Shown here piece after piece: positions 18,291 to 26,866 of a stretch of DNA of 64,000 bases (position 1 is the stretch's first letter; every line of letters begins with the position of its first letter). The stretch spans positions 1 through 64,000 of IMG/VR virus record IMGVR_UViG_3300013102_000008; one strand, written 5' to 3'. The position numbers were made by a program, and so were the translations under genes. Below the pieces are notes generated by a model that did no database searches, was not told the origin of the DNA, and saw only the letters and a program-made list of their open reading frames with translations. The DNA comes from a virus.

Positions 18291-19089
18291 TACCGCGTCG
18301 CCTCCTTCGCGTATTACATATGCTTCCGTAAATCTCCGTAAAATTAGCGTGCTATGACAATCCTACGTATTAATCCGAGTATTAGTTAGGTAACGTAGTA
18401 AAACGCCTATATCGCGGTAAATCTACGGTGATTACGTAGAGTACCGAATATACGCGTAAATGTGATGCGGATTTACCGTGAAATCACCGCGAATTAGGCG
18501 ATTACATGCGATGGGTTACGTTTATGCTCCGTAAGTGCTAGACGCGGTGTAATGCGGTGAGATTACGGAGATTTACGCATGTACGACCGAGTGACTCCGA
18601 TTGTATAACGAGTGACTCCGCGAGTTGACGTAAGGGATACGTTGATTACGCATGGCTCCGTAAAAGTCAAAGTGATTTTTTAATACGCGGATGTTCCGGT
18701 CACCAGATTTAGAGGCGTTACCGGAGGGTACCGCCCCCCCTATCGCACGTTACCGCGTTAAAGCGTTGTACATGTGCACAAAATGCTGATTTTGTACGTA
18801 TGTCTGCGTCGTAACAATGGCGTAACCACGCGGATTCCTACGCTACCACTTCCGCACACTATCCGTTACTCACTATAAACCGTCGATATACACTGTTTAT
18901 GCATCGTATATACACGTAGATTGCGTTAATTTACCGCGTTGAAGCGTGAAAAGTTTCGGAGGGGCGCGCGTCAGAAACCGCGAGCAGGTAATTAGCGGAG
19001 ATACAACCGTAGAATATCGCTCAGTGTACGGTAGTGTGTGCCGCGTTGATATGCGTTCCTTCATTATATAGCGCCATAATCACGGCACC
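18291..19089. other. 800-bp non-coding gap; candidate packaging site
   Basis: No convincing gene is seen. The region has many short near-palindromes of the GTAAATC/CGGTAA type and a C7 run in GGGTACCG-C7 near 18730. Two exact direct repeats, CGAGTGACTCCG, occur at 18588-18599 and 18609-18620. Their 21-bp period is two helical turns. The position next to the small terminase gene suggests cos/pac (terminase-binding) DNA. Confidence 0.45.
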
Positions 19090-19476
19090 CTACACGTCTT
19101 CTCTTTTCGCATGTAATAGTTCTAACTTTGTACGTAGCGCGTCTATGTCGGTAATGCCGGTTCCTTTGTTATCTACCTCAATCTTATCCGTAAGCATGCC
19201 GTTGACTTGTAGAAGCAACTTCGCAGCCGCAGCGTTATGGTCGTTTACTACAGCATCTGTAAGGCTGGCTAACACTTCCGGCAATCTATTCATAGTCTCG
19301 CGTATAATTTCTTTCTTAAGTTCCTTATCAAACAGCGGATCCTTTATCCAATCATAGAGGGTACCACGTGTGACGCTGGCCTCTTCCGCAATCTCATTCA
19401 TAGTCTTGCCACCGCGTTTAGGTAATGCTAACCACTTCAATGCTATTAAATGATGCGCTTCAAGACGTTTGAGCAT
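19090..19476 (-). CDS. Terminase small subunit
   Basis: A 128-residue protein with an N-terminal helix-turn-helix: 'GGKTMNEIAEEASVTRGTLYDW' (residues 20-42) as in phBC6A51-type small terminases. A helical oligomerisation region follows ('AAAAKLLLQVNGMLTDK'). SD GGGAG precedes ATG 19476. It recognises the packaging site and hands DNA to the large subunit, whose gene is 1.5 kb downstream beyond the gap and methylase. Confidence 0.82.
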   Translation of the reverse strand: MLKRLEAHHLIALKWLALPKRGGKTMNEIAEEASVTRGTLYDWIKDPLFDKELKKEIIRETMNRLPEVLASLTDAVVNDHNAAAAKLLLQVNGMLTDKIEVDNKGTGITDIDALRTKLELLHAKREDV

Positions 19477-19545
19477 TTATATCATCTCCCTTCCGTTTAT
19501 ACTCCGGTACTACTACAACGCCTACATCGCGCGTATTCTACGTGT

Positions 19546-19665
19546 TTATCCTGCGCCTAGCTTCGTACGTGTTCCGCTGTTTACTAACGCTACCCTTCGG
19601 ACTATACAACGCAATAGTACACGTGATAATCAGTGTTGTTATCATACGTTTGATTACGCCCATTA
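19546..19665 (-). CDS. Small membrane-like protein, 39 residues
   Basis: A short frame with GGAGGT eight bases before ATG 19665. It encodes one hydrophobic segment (ITTLIITCVLLRCIV) and a basic C-terminus, so probably one membrane span. Function unknown. Confidence 0.5.
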
Positions 19666-19685
19666 ACGTTAACCTCCGTTTCACA

Positions 19686-19916
19686 TTACGCAATTAATCC
19701 TACGTATACTGCGTCCTTATGCGCTACCTTCCGTAATACATCCGCTGTCCATACGTCACCACTCCGCTCACTATAATTACATATGATAACGTTAGGCCGC
19801 GTAGTTATATCGAGTGTGTCTCCGTATGCTACAACGCTTATGTTATCCGCGATTATATACTTGCGTAGATCCTCCGCTATTTCCTTCGATTGGGCTACGT
19901 ATAGGATTACGTACAT
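19686..19916 (-). CDS. Hypothetical protein, 76 residues
   Basis: Starts at ATG 19916 after ACGGAGG. It has a small alternating alpha/beta pattern (VILYVAQSKEIAEDL, then PNVIICNYSERSGD) reminiscent of a Rossmann-like or receiver-type half domain. Function unknown. It is the first of a run of small genes upstream of the small terminase. Confidence 0.6.
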   Translation of the reverse strand: MYVILYVAQSKEIAEDLRKYIIADNISVVAYGDTLDITTRPNVIICNYSERSGDVWTADVLRKVAHKDAVYVGLIA

Positions 19917-19934
19917 TATCGTGTACCTCCGTAT

Positions 19935-20111
19935 CTAATCGATGTTAATAAGTACCGTTGCCGGTCCGTAATGACCAACGTCCTCTCCGTCACTATTCGC
20001 AATAAAAACGTAATCCTCCGGTCCGTACACGTAATACTTGACGCCTTCTCTACGTGATAATTCGGCACTTAATTCATGCGTTGATACTTGCGTTAGATTA
20101 ACGTTACTCAT
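19935..20111 (-). CDS. Hypothetical protein, 58 residues
   Basis: The start at ATG 20111 is preferred because GGAGGT precedes it and it overlaps the upstream small gene's end. It contains 'STHELSAELSRREGVKYYVYGPED', a short helix then strands. Function unknown. Confidence 0.6.
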   Translation of the reverse strand: MSNVNLTQVSTHELSAELSRREGVKYYVYGPEDYVFIANSDGEDVGHYGPATVLINID

Positions 20112-20217
20112 TCGATAACCTCCGTTTATATACTTCAAGTACCTGCGCAAATGTTTCGCCAACAGTAGCGCTGAACATACGTTTAATATCCGTTAATTGA
20201 CCGATGCAGTTAATCAT
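20104..20217 (-). CDS. Small protein, 37 residues
   Basis: ATG 20217 follows GGAGG with good spacing. It encodes an amphipathic helix-rich peptide ending KRRLSNE, and its last codons overlap the start of the next gene. Function unknown. Confidence 0.5.
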   Translation of the reverse strand: MINCIGQLTDIKRMFSATVGETFAQVLEVYKRRLSNE

Positions 20218-20684
20218 ACGTATACCTCCGTTTGTATAACGTTAGTTCCCGTGGATTGTTGACAATCATCGCGAACCTAAGAGCCTGCCGCGTCACTGTC
20301 GTTCCTTGCCCTCTCCGCGTAAAGAAAGGGCGACGCGTCGAGATGTATTATTTAATACTATTTACTCGCGTAGATTTAAAACCACGCAATAGAATTGTAG
20401 TTTTACCATGCGTCGGATACGTCCCGGTCTTGGACGGATTCGAATCTTCGCGGAGTGTTCTTCTCCGTAATCACTAAGTGCTGTTAACAAGCGCAGTCCC
20501 AACGCTAGGCATACGTTAGGAAATACGCTTGTTACGGCACAAACGCGACTCCGCTATTCTATAAGATAAGAGAAGCTCGGAGCTAAAAACGGCTGTAACC
20601 CACGTCGCTCTAAGGCTGAGGTCACTTTTGAACTATGCAGTATTTGCAACAAAACAGGGCTAAGAATGCAGTATTTGCAACAAC
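20218..20684. other. Structured non-coding region beside initiator-like gene
   Basis: No gene is seen. On the plus strand several stems are evident: CGCGTC/GACGCG with inner GCCCT/AGGGC (about 20289-20339), CGTCC/GGACG (20429-20445) and CGGAG/CTCCG (20455-20471). A 15-bp stem (GTGCTGT..AACAAGCG with CGCTTGTT-ACGGCAC, about 20482-20544) contains a U:G pair that is only allowed in plus-strand RNA. A three-way-junction-like unit is closed by GCGAC/GTCGC (about 20550-20614). At the right end are two direct repeats ATGCAGTATTTGCAACAA (about 20635-20653 and 20667-20685). It could be a replication origin or a structured RNA. Confidence 0.5.
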
Positions 20685-21566
20685 CTAATATGGAAGTTCC
20701 TCGTCGCTCCCGTCAAACGCCGATTCCGCCAGTCGTTTATTCTGCGTAAATTCATAACGTACGCTTTCCGTATACTCATCTTCCGTATATGACTTGCGGA
20801 ACATTACGTCAGGGTTCATTTTTATTACAATAACTCCGTATGATTCCGATCTCATAATAAATCCGTTTAGGCTTAGCTCGCGCATACTCCGACTGATTGT
20901 AGATCGTTCCTCGCCGAGTATCCGCGCTAAGTCCGATTGAACCATGTGATTCAACGCGTCAAAATCGTCGCCGTCCGGATTGTGACAAAGATAAAGGCGC
21001 TCATAGTGTATATACGGAATCATGCAGTACAGCAAACCCGCAGCTTGTACCGATAAGTTTTTAACGTCCGATCTCGTTTTAGTTTGGTATACCTTCGTAT
21101 ATCGACCGCCACTAAGCGATTTACCTATCGAATGATATTCCGCGCCAATCTCATATACTTTGCGCCTACCTTCGCGACTCTCCGTAAGTACTCCGCATGA
21201 TGTTAACGTGCTAATTAACGTAGCCGTCCATCGCGTAGCCTTTCCGATTGCTTTCGATATCTCAGCGGAACCCATACGTTTACCTTCGTAATATAACTTT
21301 CCGGATTTATCTAGTCGCATATACGGCAATAGCTTCATAACTGCGCCGAGTTCATTAAGCGCTAATAGTGCGGATAATTTACGTACTGGTTCGTGGTACG
21401 ACGCTACATAATGCCGAGGGTCCTTGTTAATAGCATCCTGGCGCTGTGCATACTCGCGCTTACGTGCGATGTTCTCTTCGGATTCGGTACGGTATCCATC
21501 GACGGGAACCGCCTGCATCCAGCGATCAACGTCGGTATCGAAATACGTATATATATCAGTTGTCAT
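20685..21566 (-). CDS. Two-winged-helix replication-initiator-like (RepL-like) protein
   Basis: A 293-residue protein with two helix-turn-helix regions: residues about 95-135 (MGSAEISKAIGKATRWTATLIS) and about 205-240 (VQSDLARILGEERSTISRSM). The arrangement resembles RepL/RepA-type plasmid initiators. The start at ATG 21566 follows GGAGGTGAGCGA and overlaps the previous stop. Direct repeats and the structured stretch lie right after its stop, as with initiators that bind adjacent iterons. A transcription regulator is the main alternative. Confidence 0.6.
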   Translation of the reverse strand: MTTDIYTYFDTDVDRWMQAVPVDGYRTESEENIARKREYAQRQDAINKDPRHYVASYHEPVRKLSALLALNELGAVMKLLPYMRLDKSGKLYYEGKRMGSAEISKAIGKATRWTATLISTLTSCGVLTESREGRRKVYEIGAEYHSIGKSLSGGRYTKVYQTKTRSDVKNLSVQAAGLLYCMIPYIHYERLYLCHNPDGDDFDALNHMVQSDLARILGEERSTISRSMRELSLNGFIMRSESYGVIVIKMNPDVMFRKSYTEDEYTESVRYEFTQNKRLAESAFDGSDEELPY

Positions 21567-21796
21567 TCGCTCACCTCCGGATTTAATGCGTGTATGAACG
21601 CTCTCGCAATAAGCGGAGCCTCTACGACTTCCCGGTAGTTTGCGAACCACTCTTTTACTTCAGGTATAATACAGATAGCGAAGTCGAAACGCTCGTCTTC
21701 GGTTAGTAAACGTAAATCATCGAAGTTGTACCCGAGTTGTTCCGTTATCATCTTTACGGAATAATTCGTATCGCGTCCGAAACTGTATGTCTTCAT
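21563..21796 (-). CDS. Hypothetical protein, 77 residues
   Basis: Overlaps both neighbours by 4 bp (ATGA type), so it is translationally coupled. It is acidic and helical ('LLTEDERFDFAICIIPEVKEWFANY'). Function unknown. Confidence 0.6.
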   Translation of the reverse strand: MKTYSFGRDTNYSVKMITEQLGYNFDDLRLLTEDERFDFAICIIPEVKEWFANYREVVEAPLIARAFIHALNPEVSE

Positions 21797-21969
21797 TCAC
21801 TCACCGCCAATTGCGTAGCTTCTAACTCACGGAGCGCCTGCGTAGCTTTCTTCGCTTCTCTTTGTAGCGCTTTGAGTCCGGTAATAGTCCCCGTAATGTC
21901 TACGTACAATTCTCCGAATGTTGCTGGCGTCGTCATACTTACGCTTAGTACACGTTTAGATTCCGTCAT
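21793..21969 (-). CDS. Hypothetical protein, 58 residues
   Basis: ATG 21969 follows AAGGGG. The C-terminal 35 residues form a Lys/Glu/Ala coiled-coil-like helix (ALQREAKKATQALRELEATQ). It overlaps the next gene by ATGA. Function unknown. Confidence 0.6.
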   Translation of the reverse strand: MTESKRVLSVSMTTPATFGELYVDITGTITGLKALQREAKKATQALRELEATQLAVSE

Positions 21970-22259
21970 TTATAGCGTCCCCTTTCGAATGTAAAATAAC
22001 GCTGTGGAGCGCAGGACTTACACCTACGCACGCCGGCAAAATGTCCGGCTGTCTTCGTTCCCGGCTGCTCCCGTCAGGCATCGCGTCTATTTTCCGCCAC
22101 CCACAATGTAAAAATAACGTAGGATTGTCCGGAGTTTACCCGGAACATGCGTGATCCTTACGTTTAAAGACGACACAAAAACGCCACCTCCCAATAAGAG
22201 GCAGCGCTTGATTTCTCTTAACACCTATCCAGATACACTTAGTCCACTTATGCAAGTGT
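21970..22259. other. Intergenic leader, about 290 bp
   Basis: Non-coding DNA between the GIY-YIG operon end and the small-gene run. It holds a terminator (listed separately) and a GCCGG/CCGGC hairpin near 22031-22047. A repeated AATGTAAAA(A)TAACG stretch occurs near 21999 and 22105. No promoter is convincing. Confidence 0.4.
22177..22211 (-). terminator. Rho-independent terminator after GIY-YIG gene
   Basis: The minus strand forms CGCTGCCTC / GAGGTGGCG with loop TTATTGG, followed by TTTTTG. It ends the transcript carrying 22260-26127. Confidence 0.8.
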
Positions 22260-22913
22260 TTAGGTGATTAAGCTACTTAAATACTCGCTAATTCTATCAT
22301 TTAACTCCGATACCTCCTCGTCAACTTCCGATAGTCTATGTGTTAATCTACGAAATTCATGCTCTTCTTGCGCAAGTTTCTCGCTGTGAACATCCGGCAT
22401 GTAGAAGTCTACGTAATCATAGTAGGTTGTTGATATATCGTTCGTAATATTCGCGAACATCTTCGGTACTGGCGGATGTAATAATCCCTCAACTTGGCGT
22501 AGATCCTCCGCAATTCCCTCACGCTCCTTCTCTAGCGCCTCCAATTCGTATGTCAGCGTGTCAATTTCATCGGCAATTAACGGATTACTTACTCCGTTTC
22601 CGTAAATCTTCGCCTTATTGTAGATTCCGCCCAATGTATTAATCGCGTACGTCTCGTAAATCTCACGTTCTAGCGGATTATCTATCGCGTATATTGTTAC
22701 CGTGGCTATTTCCGAAGCAAACGGAGAGGACGCGAAGTGCGTCCGTAACCTAGTCGCCAGTATCTTCGATTTCCCTACGTAGATACACGCGCCTTCTTCG
22801 TTATGGAATACGTAAACTCCTCCGGGATGTAACTCGAAGTCATCCTCGTATTTATGGAAATCGCGCCTATTAAACGTTAGAAATACGTCCGGTAACGTTA
22901 TACTAATTGGCAT
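22260..22913 (-). CDS. GIY-YIG nuclease-domain protein
   Basis: A 217-residue protein. An N-terminal GIY-YIG domain (GGVYVFHNEEGACIYVGKS, catalytic Arg in LATRLRTHF, residues about 30-65) is followed by a coiled-coil region (residues 115-215). UvrC-like single-domain nucleases of this kind in phages act as homing or repair endonucleases. It overlaps the upstream gene. SD GAGAGG precedes ATG 22913. Confidence 0.83.
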   Translation of the reverse strand: MPISITLPDVFLTFNRRDFHKYEDDFELHPGGVYVFHNEEGACIYVGKSKILATRLRTHFASSPFASEIATVTIYAIDNPLEREIYETYAINTLGGIYNKAKIYGNGVSNPLIADEIDTLTYELEALEKEREGIAEDLRQVEGLLHPPVPKMFANITNDISTTYYDYVDFYMPDVHSEKLAQEEHEFRRLTHRLSEVDEEVSELNDRISEYLSSLIT

Positions 22914-23551
22914 CCGTACGCCTCTCTTTCTTCCGGCGTCATCATACGCGTGTGTACCGGTTGCTCCCCTGTAAACGCCTCGTACGTAGCTTTACGCTCC
23001 TTATTACGCGTCTTAATTCCGGTGTCCATAAATATATTCTCGTTCTTACTACGTTCACGGCGGAGTGGTACGTTGTATGAGCGTCCATCCGTTCCGTAGT
23101 TTTGTGCAGCGCTTAGCTTTGCCTCTCCGGAATCCCCTTCGTATTTACGTTGATGATTTCCGTCAGTTCTACGCGCCATTTGTAACTCGCTTAGAAACGG
23201 ATATTCCGTATGACGCGATTTCCAACCGGTAGGATCCGTTAACTCCTCGTCCAATACTGCGTTACTCAATCGATCCAGCAGCGCAGTATTCAGCGTCAGC
23301 GACACCGGACGCTCACCGTTACCACCGCGTTCCTCCCATGCGTCAATAGTGCGTTGATTAACGTCAGCATGTGCCTTTACGTACTCGTCCGCTATTAGCT
23401 GGATCAGCGTCATACGTTCGGTGCGGTCGCCTACGTCATATTCCGCGCCATCGTAAGCGAATCGGATACTAGCGTCATTCTTGCGTCGTCTAATCGTAAT
23501 CTCTAAGTCCGCGACCAATACCGCGAATAGTTCCGTATATGTCATCGTCAT
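22898..23551 (-). CDS. Hypothetical protein, 217 residues
   Basis: Unrecognised. The N-terminal third is alpha/beta (residues 1-60). The middle has conserved-looking Glu/Arg segments, and the C-terminus ends with a basic region. It is coupled to the methyltransferase gene by TAATG at 23551 and to the GIY-YIG gene by a 16-bp overlap, so it probably works with one of them. Confidence 0.6.
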   Translation of the reverse strand: MTMTYTELFAVLVADLEITIRRRKNDASIRFAYDGAEYDVGDRTERMTLIQLIADEYVKAHADVNQRTIDAWEERGGNGERPVSLTLNTALLDRLSNAVLDEELTDPTGWKSRHTEYPFLSELQMARRTDGNHQRKYEGDSGEAKLSAAQNYGTDGRSYNVPLRRERSKNENIFMDTGIKTRNKERKATYEAFTGEQPVHTRMMTPEEREAYGCQLV

Positions 23552-24786
23552 TAGGCGAGCACCTCCGTTTTAGTTTCGTAATAGTCCGATACAATCCGGT
23601 CCTGCCAATCGAAGTCTAACGAAGACTCATACGTTCCGCCAGCTACCGTTATATCCTCACCGCGTCCAAGCGTAAGCACGTTCCAATACGCATACATTCC
23701 GGCCTTAGCGCGCCATTCTTCGTACGGTGGTACTTTAACGTTGAGCGCGTTGTACGTTCCGTTAAATGGCGCTACTGGATCGGTATTCTCACGCATCAAC
23801 GTATCCGCGAATGCTTCGGCTAACTCGTCCAATTGCGTTAATCCGTCGCCCCATTTATCCGTAGACTTTCCGTCCTTATCGTAACCAATATCGGTAATCT
23901 GCGCCTGCAATACCGGCATTTGCCCTTCGTACCAAAACGTGTCAGCTTCGGATTCTTCCGATTGTCTAACGATATCTAGCGGAAATCGTCCGTCACCTTT
24001 CTTCGAGTATTTTACGAATACTTTCGCAGCGTTCGGCGTAATCTTGCGTAATATATGAATATCCGTTTTAATCGTCGTACCGGTCAACGCGAACGTTTCG
24101 CCAGGTAACTCGATACTTGCGATATGCCAGCATGTTTCGCGGATTAAGTCGCGTATCTTCTCGGAGTTACCGGAGTAACCAATCCCTTTCGGAAGTACAA
24201 ACGCAATGTATCCGCCGGGTTTCGCCGCCTTAATCGCGAGTTCAATAAACGCGTTCTCCGATTTACCTTTAGCGCGACCCTTCGCCGGTTTCAACGTTAC
24301 ATAATCGTCCGGTAAATCCGCGACCGCTACGTCCATACTCACGCCATACGGAGGATTACCAATAACATAATCGTAGTAATCGCGTCGATCATGCGTCATT
24401 GCATCGCCTTCAATTACGGTAGCTTTCGGATACAATAGCGTTGTCACCTTTGCGCTAGTCTCATCGAGTTCAAGCGCAGTTACTTCGGCATCTAGCGGAA
24501 TGTGTTCGAGGAATACTCCGGAGCCAACGGACGGCTCAAGCCACCGCGAGCCTGGCGCGAATGAACCTCCGGATAATCCGCGTAATGCTTCCGTAATAAA
24601 ACGTGCTACGTGTGTCGGCGTATAGAACGATCCGCCTGCATATGCGTTCGGAAGAAGTCCACCGGTTGACGTGTAGTTTTCGCGTAAGAATACGAGATCA
24701 TCTTCCGTTATATCTGCGTATGGCTTCGCGATAATGGACATACTGCGGACGTTTCCGTCCCAACGTTTGCGATCGGCTTTACCCAA
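23551..24786 (-). CDS. Class I N6-adenine DNA methyltransferase
   Basis: A 411-residue protein. SAM motif I is in 'WLEPSVGSGVFLEHIP' (residues about 75-90) and the catalytic motif is NPPYG ('YVIGNPPYGVS', residues about 140-150). This is the gamma-type N6A order seen in type I/IIG methylases. No specificity or nuclease domain is visible, so it looks like an orphan methylase. TTG 24786 has GGAGG at good spacing. Confidence 0.85.
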   Translation of the reverse strand: MGKADRKRWDGNVRSMSIIAKPYADITEDDLVFLRENYTSTGGLLPNAYAGGSFYTPTHVARFITEALRGLSGGSFAPGSRWLEPSVGSGVFLEHIPLDAEVTALELDETSAKVTTLLYPKATVIEGDAMTHDRRDYYDYVIGNPPYGVSMDVAVADLPDDYVTLKPAKGRAKGKSENAFIELAIKAAKPGGYIAFVLPKGIGYSGNSEKIRDLIRETCWHIASIELPGETFALTGTTIKTDIHILRKITPNAAKVFVKYSKKGDGRFPLDIVRQSEESEADTFWYEGQMPVLQAQITDIGYDKDGKSTDKWGDGLTQLDELAEAFADTLMRENTDPVAPFNGTYNALNVKVPPYEEWRAKAGMYAYWNVLTLGRGEDITVAGGTYESSLDFDWQDRIVSDYYETKTEVLA

Positions 24787-25195
24787 CGGAAATCACCTCC
24801 GCATCGTCTTCTACGTCATCTTCCGCCAACTCCGCCGTTATCTCTCCGTAATCCCATGCGAGATAAACCTTCGCAATCTTCTCCGTAGCGCCTTCAATAA
24901 ACTGTTCGACCGCTTGACGCGATACTCCCATCAACTTAGCGGTATCTGCCGGAGCCAAGTCCGCGCCATATATCCATGCGATAGCCTCCGTTTGGCGATC
25001 CGTGAGACATGCGGTATTCATAGCGCTGTGTAAATCGATGATAATATCGGACGCGTTGTAATCTCCGGTAAACCTCCGTGACGCCAATTTGTGGCGGTCG
25101 CGTAATAGCGCCTTAACTCCGGTACTATCGTTGAGCGTGTATTTAACGCTGTATTGGCGTTCCTTCTTCGCGATATCAATTTTAACTGCGCCCAT
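24779..25195 (-). CDS. Sigma-70 region 4-like DNA-binding protein
   Basis: A 138-residue protein with an HTH in residues 75-115 ('DRQTEAIAWIYGADLAPADTAKLMGVSRQAVEQFI'). This matches the sigma region 4/RinA-type regulators found in Firmicute phages, which switch on late transcription. The N-terminal half is basic. It is coupled by overlaps to the neighbouring genes. Confidence 0.7.
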   Translation of the reverse strand: MGAVKIDIAKKERQYSVKYTLNDSTGVKALLRDRHKLASRRFTGDYNASDIIIDLHSAMNTACLTDRQTEAIAWIYGADLAPADTAKLMGVSRQAVEQFIEGATEKIAKVYLAWDYGEITAELAEDDVEDDAEVISVG

Positions 25196-26127
25196 TAGCG
25201 TTGCACCTCCGTTTTAGTTTCGTCAGTTACGAAACAGCCGCAACCGCCGATATCACCGTAATCTATATCACTCTCGCCAGGACCTTCGATTGACTCGCGG
25301 AGTTGTTTAAGTGACAGTCTATACGTAGTTTTATCGCGTACCTTTTTCAGAATAGTGACGTCTTTACCAAGATAATCGCGCATCTCTCGCTCTTTGCCTT
25401 CGTGATACGCGAATTGTTCCGGAAATTGCGTGAGTAAGTTAGCAAAATGACCTTGGCCAGCACGGACACAGAACCCTCCGCAGTTGTTATGTGCGAATCC
25501 CATCGCGTATAAGCGAGGTCTTGCGATGTTCAACTCGTCGAGCATCCGGAGCATGTCATGTTTATCAACGTAGGGCTCGTCACACATTGGGAACTCTACG
25601 ATATAAGGCGCCCAATTTACTACTGGCGCTACTCTCCGGTGATCCTCCGACCAATCAATACCGAGATATAACTTACAGTCTTCGTTTCTATAATTTTCGC
25701 GTATCCATTTGGATGCCGTCTCTTGTTTAAGTACATGTGAGCATTTAGCTAATCGTGAGTTTCCGAGATATCGCGTATCATGGAACACTTCCCACGGCGT
25801 ACGCCCTTCGATTATCCATACGAGTCCTGGTATTAACCTCATAGCCTCCATAGCTATCTCCGCAATCAGTAACTTACGTGTTACAACGTCATCCTCCGAC
25901 TCAATATCGGGTATGGCTTCGCATCTTTCCATTAGTGCAGTAAGTGGTTCTACTCCGTAAGCTTCCGCAGTAGTTTCAATAAGAAAGCGATATAAGTCAC
26001 CATCCTCAATCAGCGTATCTGTGAATAGGTTGATGACGGTATCTGTCGGACTGGCCACCGCTAATATACGTTTCAATGTTGCCCATGAACCTATTCCACC
26101 GGAGTTAAAGTTGATATGCGTTGTCAA
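25195..26127 (-). CDS. PAPS reductase-like / adenine-nucleotide alpha-hydrolase family protein
   Basis: A 310-residue protein. The N-terminal PP-loop is 'NFNSGGIGSW', a variant of SGGxDS with the usual Asp replaced by Gly. Later Cys motifs are CSH (near residue 130), NNCGGFC (near residue 220) and GGCGCF near the C-terminus. The family includes sulfate reduction, tRNA thiolation and DNA phosphorothioation (DndC-like) enzymes. The three Cys clusters and neighbouring methylase suggest nucleic-acid modification, but the substrate is unknown. TTG 26127 has GGAGG upstream. Confidence 0.7.
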   Translation of the reverse strand: MTTHINFNSGGIGSWATLKRILAVASPTDTVINLFTDTLIEDGDLYRFLIETTAEAYGVEPLTALMERCEAIPDIESEDDVVTRKLLIAEIAMEAMRLIPGLVWIIEGRTPWEVFHDTRYLGNSRLAKCSHVLKQETASKWIRENYRNEDCKLYLGIDWSEDHRRVAPVVNWAPYIVEFPMCDEPYVDKHDMLRMLDELNIARPRLYAMGFAHNNCGGFCVRAGQGHFANLLTQFPEQFAYHEGKEREMRDYLGKDVTILKKVRDKTTYRLSLKQLRESIEGPGESDIDYGDIGGCGCFVTDETKTEVQR

Positions 26128-26149
26128 TTAATCGCCTCCACCTTCGTAT

Positions 26150-26178
26150 TTGTTATTTCGTTACATTTGCGTTATACT
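26150..26178 (+). promoter_or_regulatory. Sigma-A promoter for the solitary plus-strand gene
   Basis: TTGTTA, 17-bp spacer, TATACT. It lies 36 bp upstream of ATG 26214 and is divergent from the PAPS-reductase-like gene. Confidence 0.6.
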
Positions 26179-26213
26179 TGCGTCATCAATTAATCGAACG
26201 GAGGACTCCGCAT

Positions 26214-26618
26214 ATGACCCGTAAATCTGATGAATCAACGATTGAACTAGCACCATCAACAACGTCAGCATCCGTATCTAAACGCTTTAACATCGTAGGT
26301 GTACCGATGCTCAACCTATTTCTCGCTACGGACGTACACAGCCGTATTCGTTTCTCATCCGACTTAATCGCGTTATACAAGCTACGCAAGGAAGAGAACG
26401 GAGTATCTCCGCGCGTATCATTCGGATATGACCGAGGTAAACGATTGATTGCGGTTAGACTAGCGGCATCCTTCGGTGATCCTACGGCAGCTAACGTAGA
26501 CAAGCGCGGTTACGCCTCCGCTGCGAAGTTCTTCAATAAAACGAAGTTACCGCGTGAACCGCGTCGCTACGAGTTTGCTGCGGAACAGGACGGATGGCTT
26601 ATATTTGTTGCGGAATAA
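26214..26618 (+). CDS. Plus-strand hypothetical protein, 134 residues
   Basis: One of very few rightward genes. GGAGG lies nine bases before ATG 26214, with a promoter upstream. The product is basic, with a Ser/Thr-rich N-terminus and an alpha/beta core (RFNIVGVPMLNLFLATD; PRVSFGYDRGKRLIAVRLAA). Function unknown. Its independent transcription suggests a regulator or prophage-stage gene. The overlapping minus-strand frame lacks an SD. Confidence 0.6.
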   Translation: MTRKSDESTIELAPSTTSASVSKRFNIVGVPMLNLFLATDVHSRIRFSSDLIALYKLRKEENGVSPRVSFGYDRGKRLIAVRLAASFGDPTAANVDKRGYASAAKFFNKTKLPREPRRYEFAAEQDGWLIFVAE

Positions 26619-26671
26619 CTCCGTGGAATACGCGATGGTTACACGTTCCGTAATTGCCTATGTTACGGAAC

Positions 26672-26866
26672 CTATTTCGTATATTCCTCTTCGCGCATTT
26701 CCGCATGTGCTGCGTCCATACTCCGCTGTAATGGCGTACGCGCATCGCATTCCTTGCCGAGCGTCGCCTCCGTATATCCGTTGTGATAGCCGATTTCGTA
26801 GCCTTTGCGGTACGATTCTAGCGGAGTTGTTTCGCACATGCTCCGCGTCCATTGGTCAGCGTTCAA
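26672..26866 (-). CDS. Hypothetical protein, 64 residues
   Basis: TTG 26866 lies ten bases after GGAAGGAG. It contains 'YRKGYEIGYHNGYTEATLGKE', a repeated YxxGY pattern seen in small phage proteins of unknown role. It is convergent with the plus-strand gene. Confidence 0.55.
   Translation of the reverse strand: MNADQWTRSMCETTPLESYRKGYEIGYHNGYTEATLGKECDARTPLQRSMDAAHAEMREEEYTK

Noticed and set aside
20259-20290. TTGACA near 20259 as a promoter for the structured region
   Set aside because: No acceptable -10 hexamer occurs 16-19 bp downstream.
20437-20460. GGATTCGAATCTT motif resembling a tRNA T-loop
   Set aside because: The flanking five bases do not pair as a T-stem, and no acceptor, D or anticodon arms could be assembled on either strand.
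26186-26503. Leftward frame opposite the plus-strand gene
   Set aside because: No SD, no family resemblance, and it is the complement of a frame with promoter, SD and better protein-like sequence.
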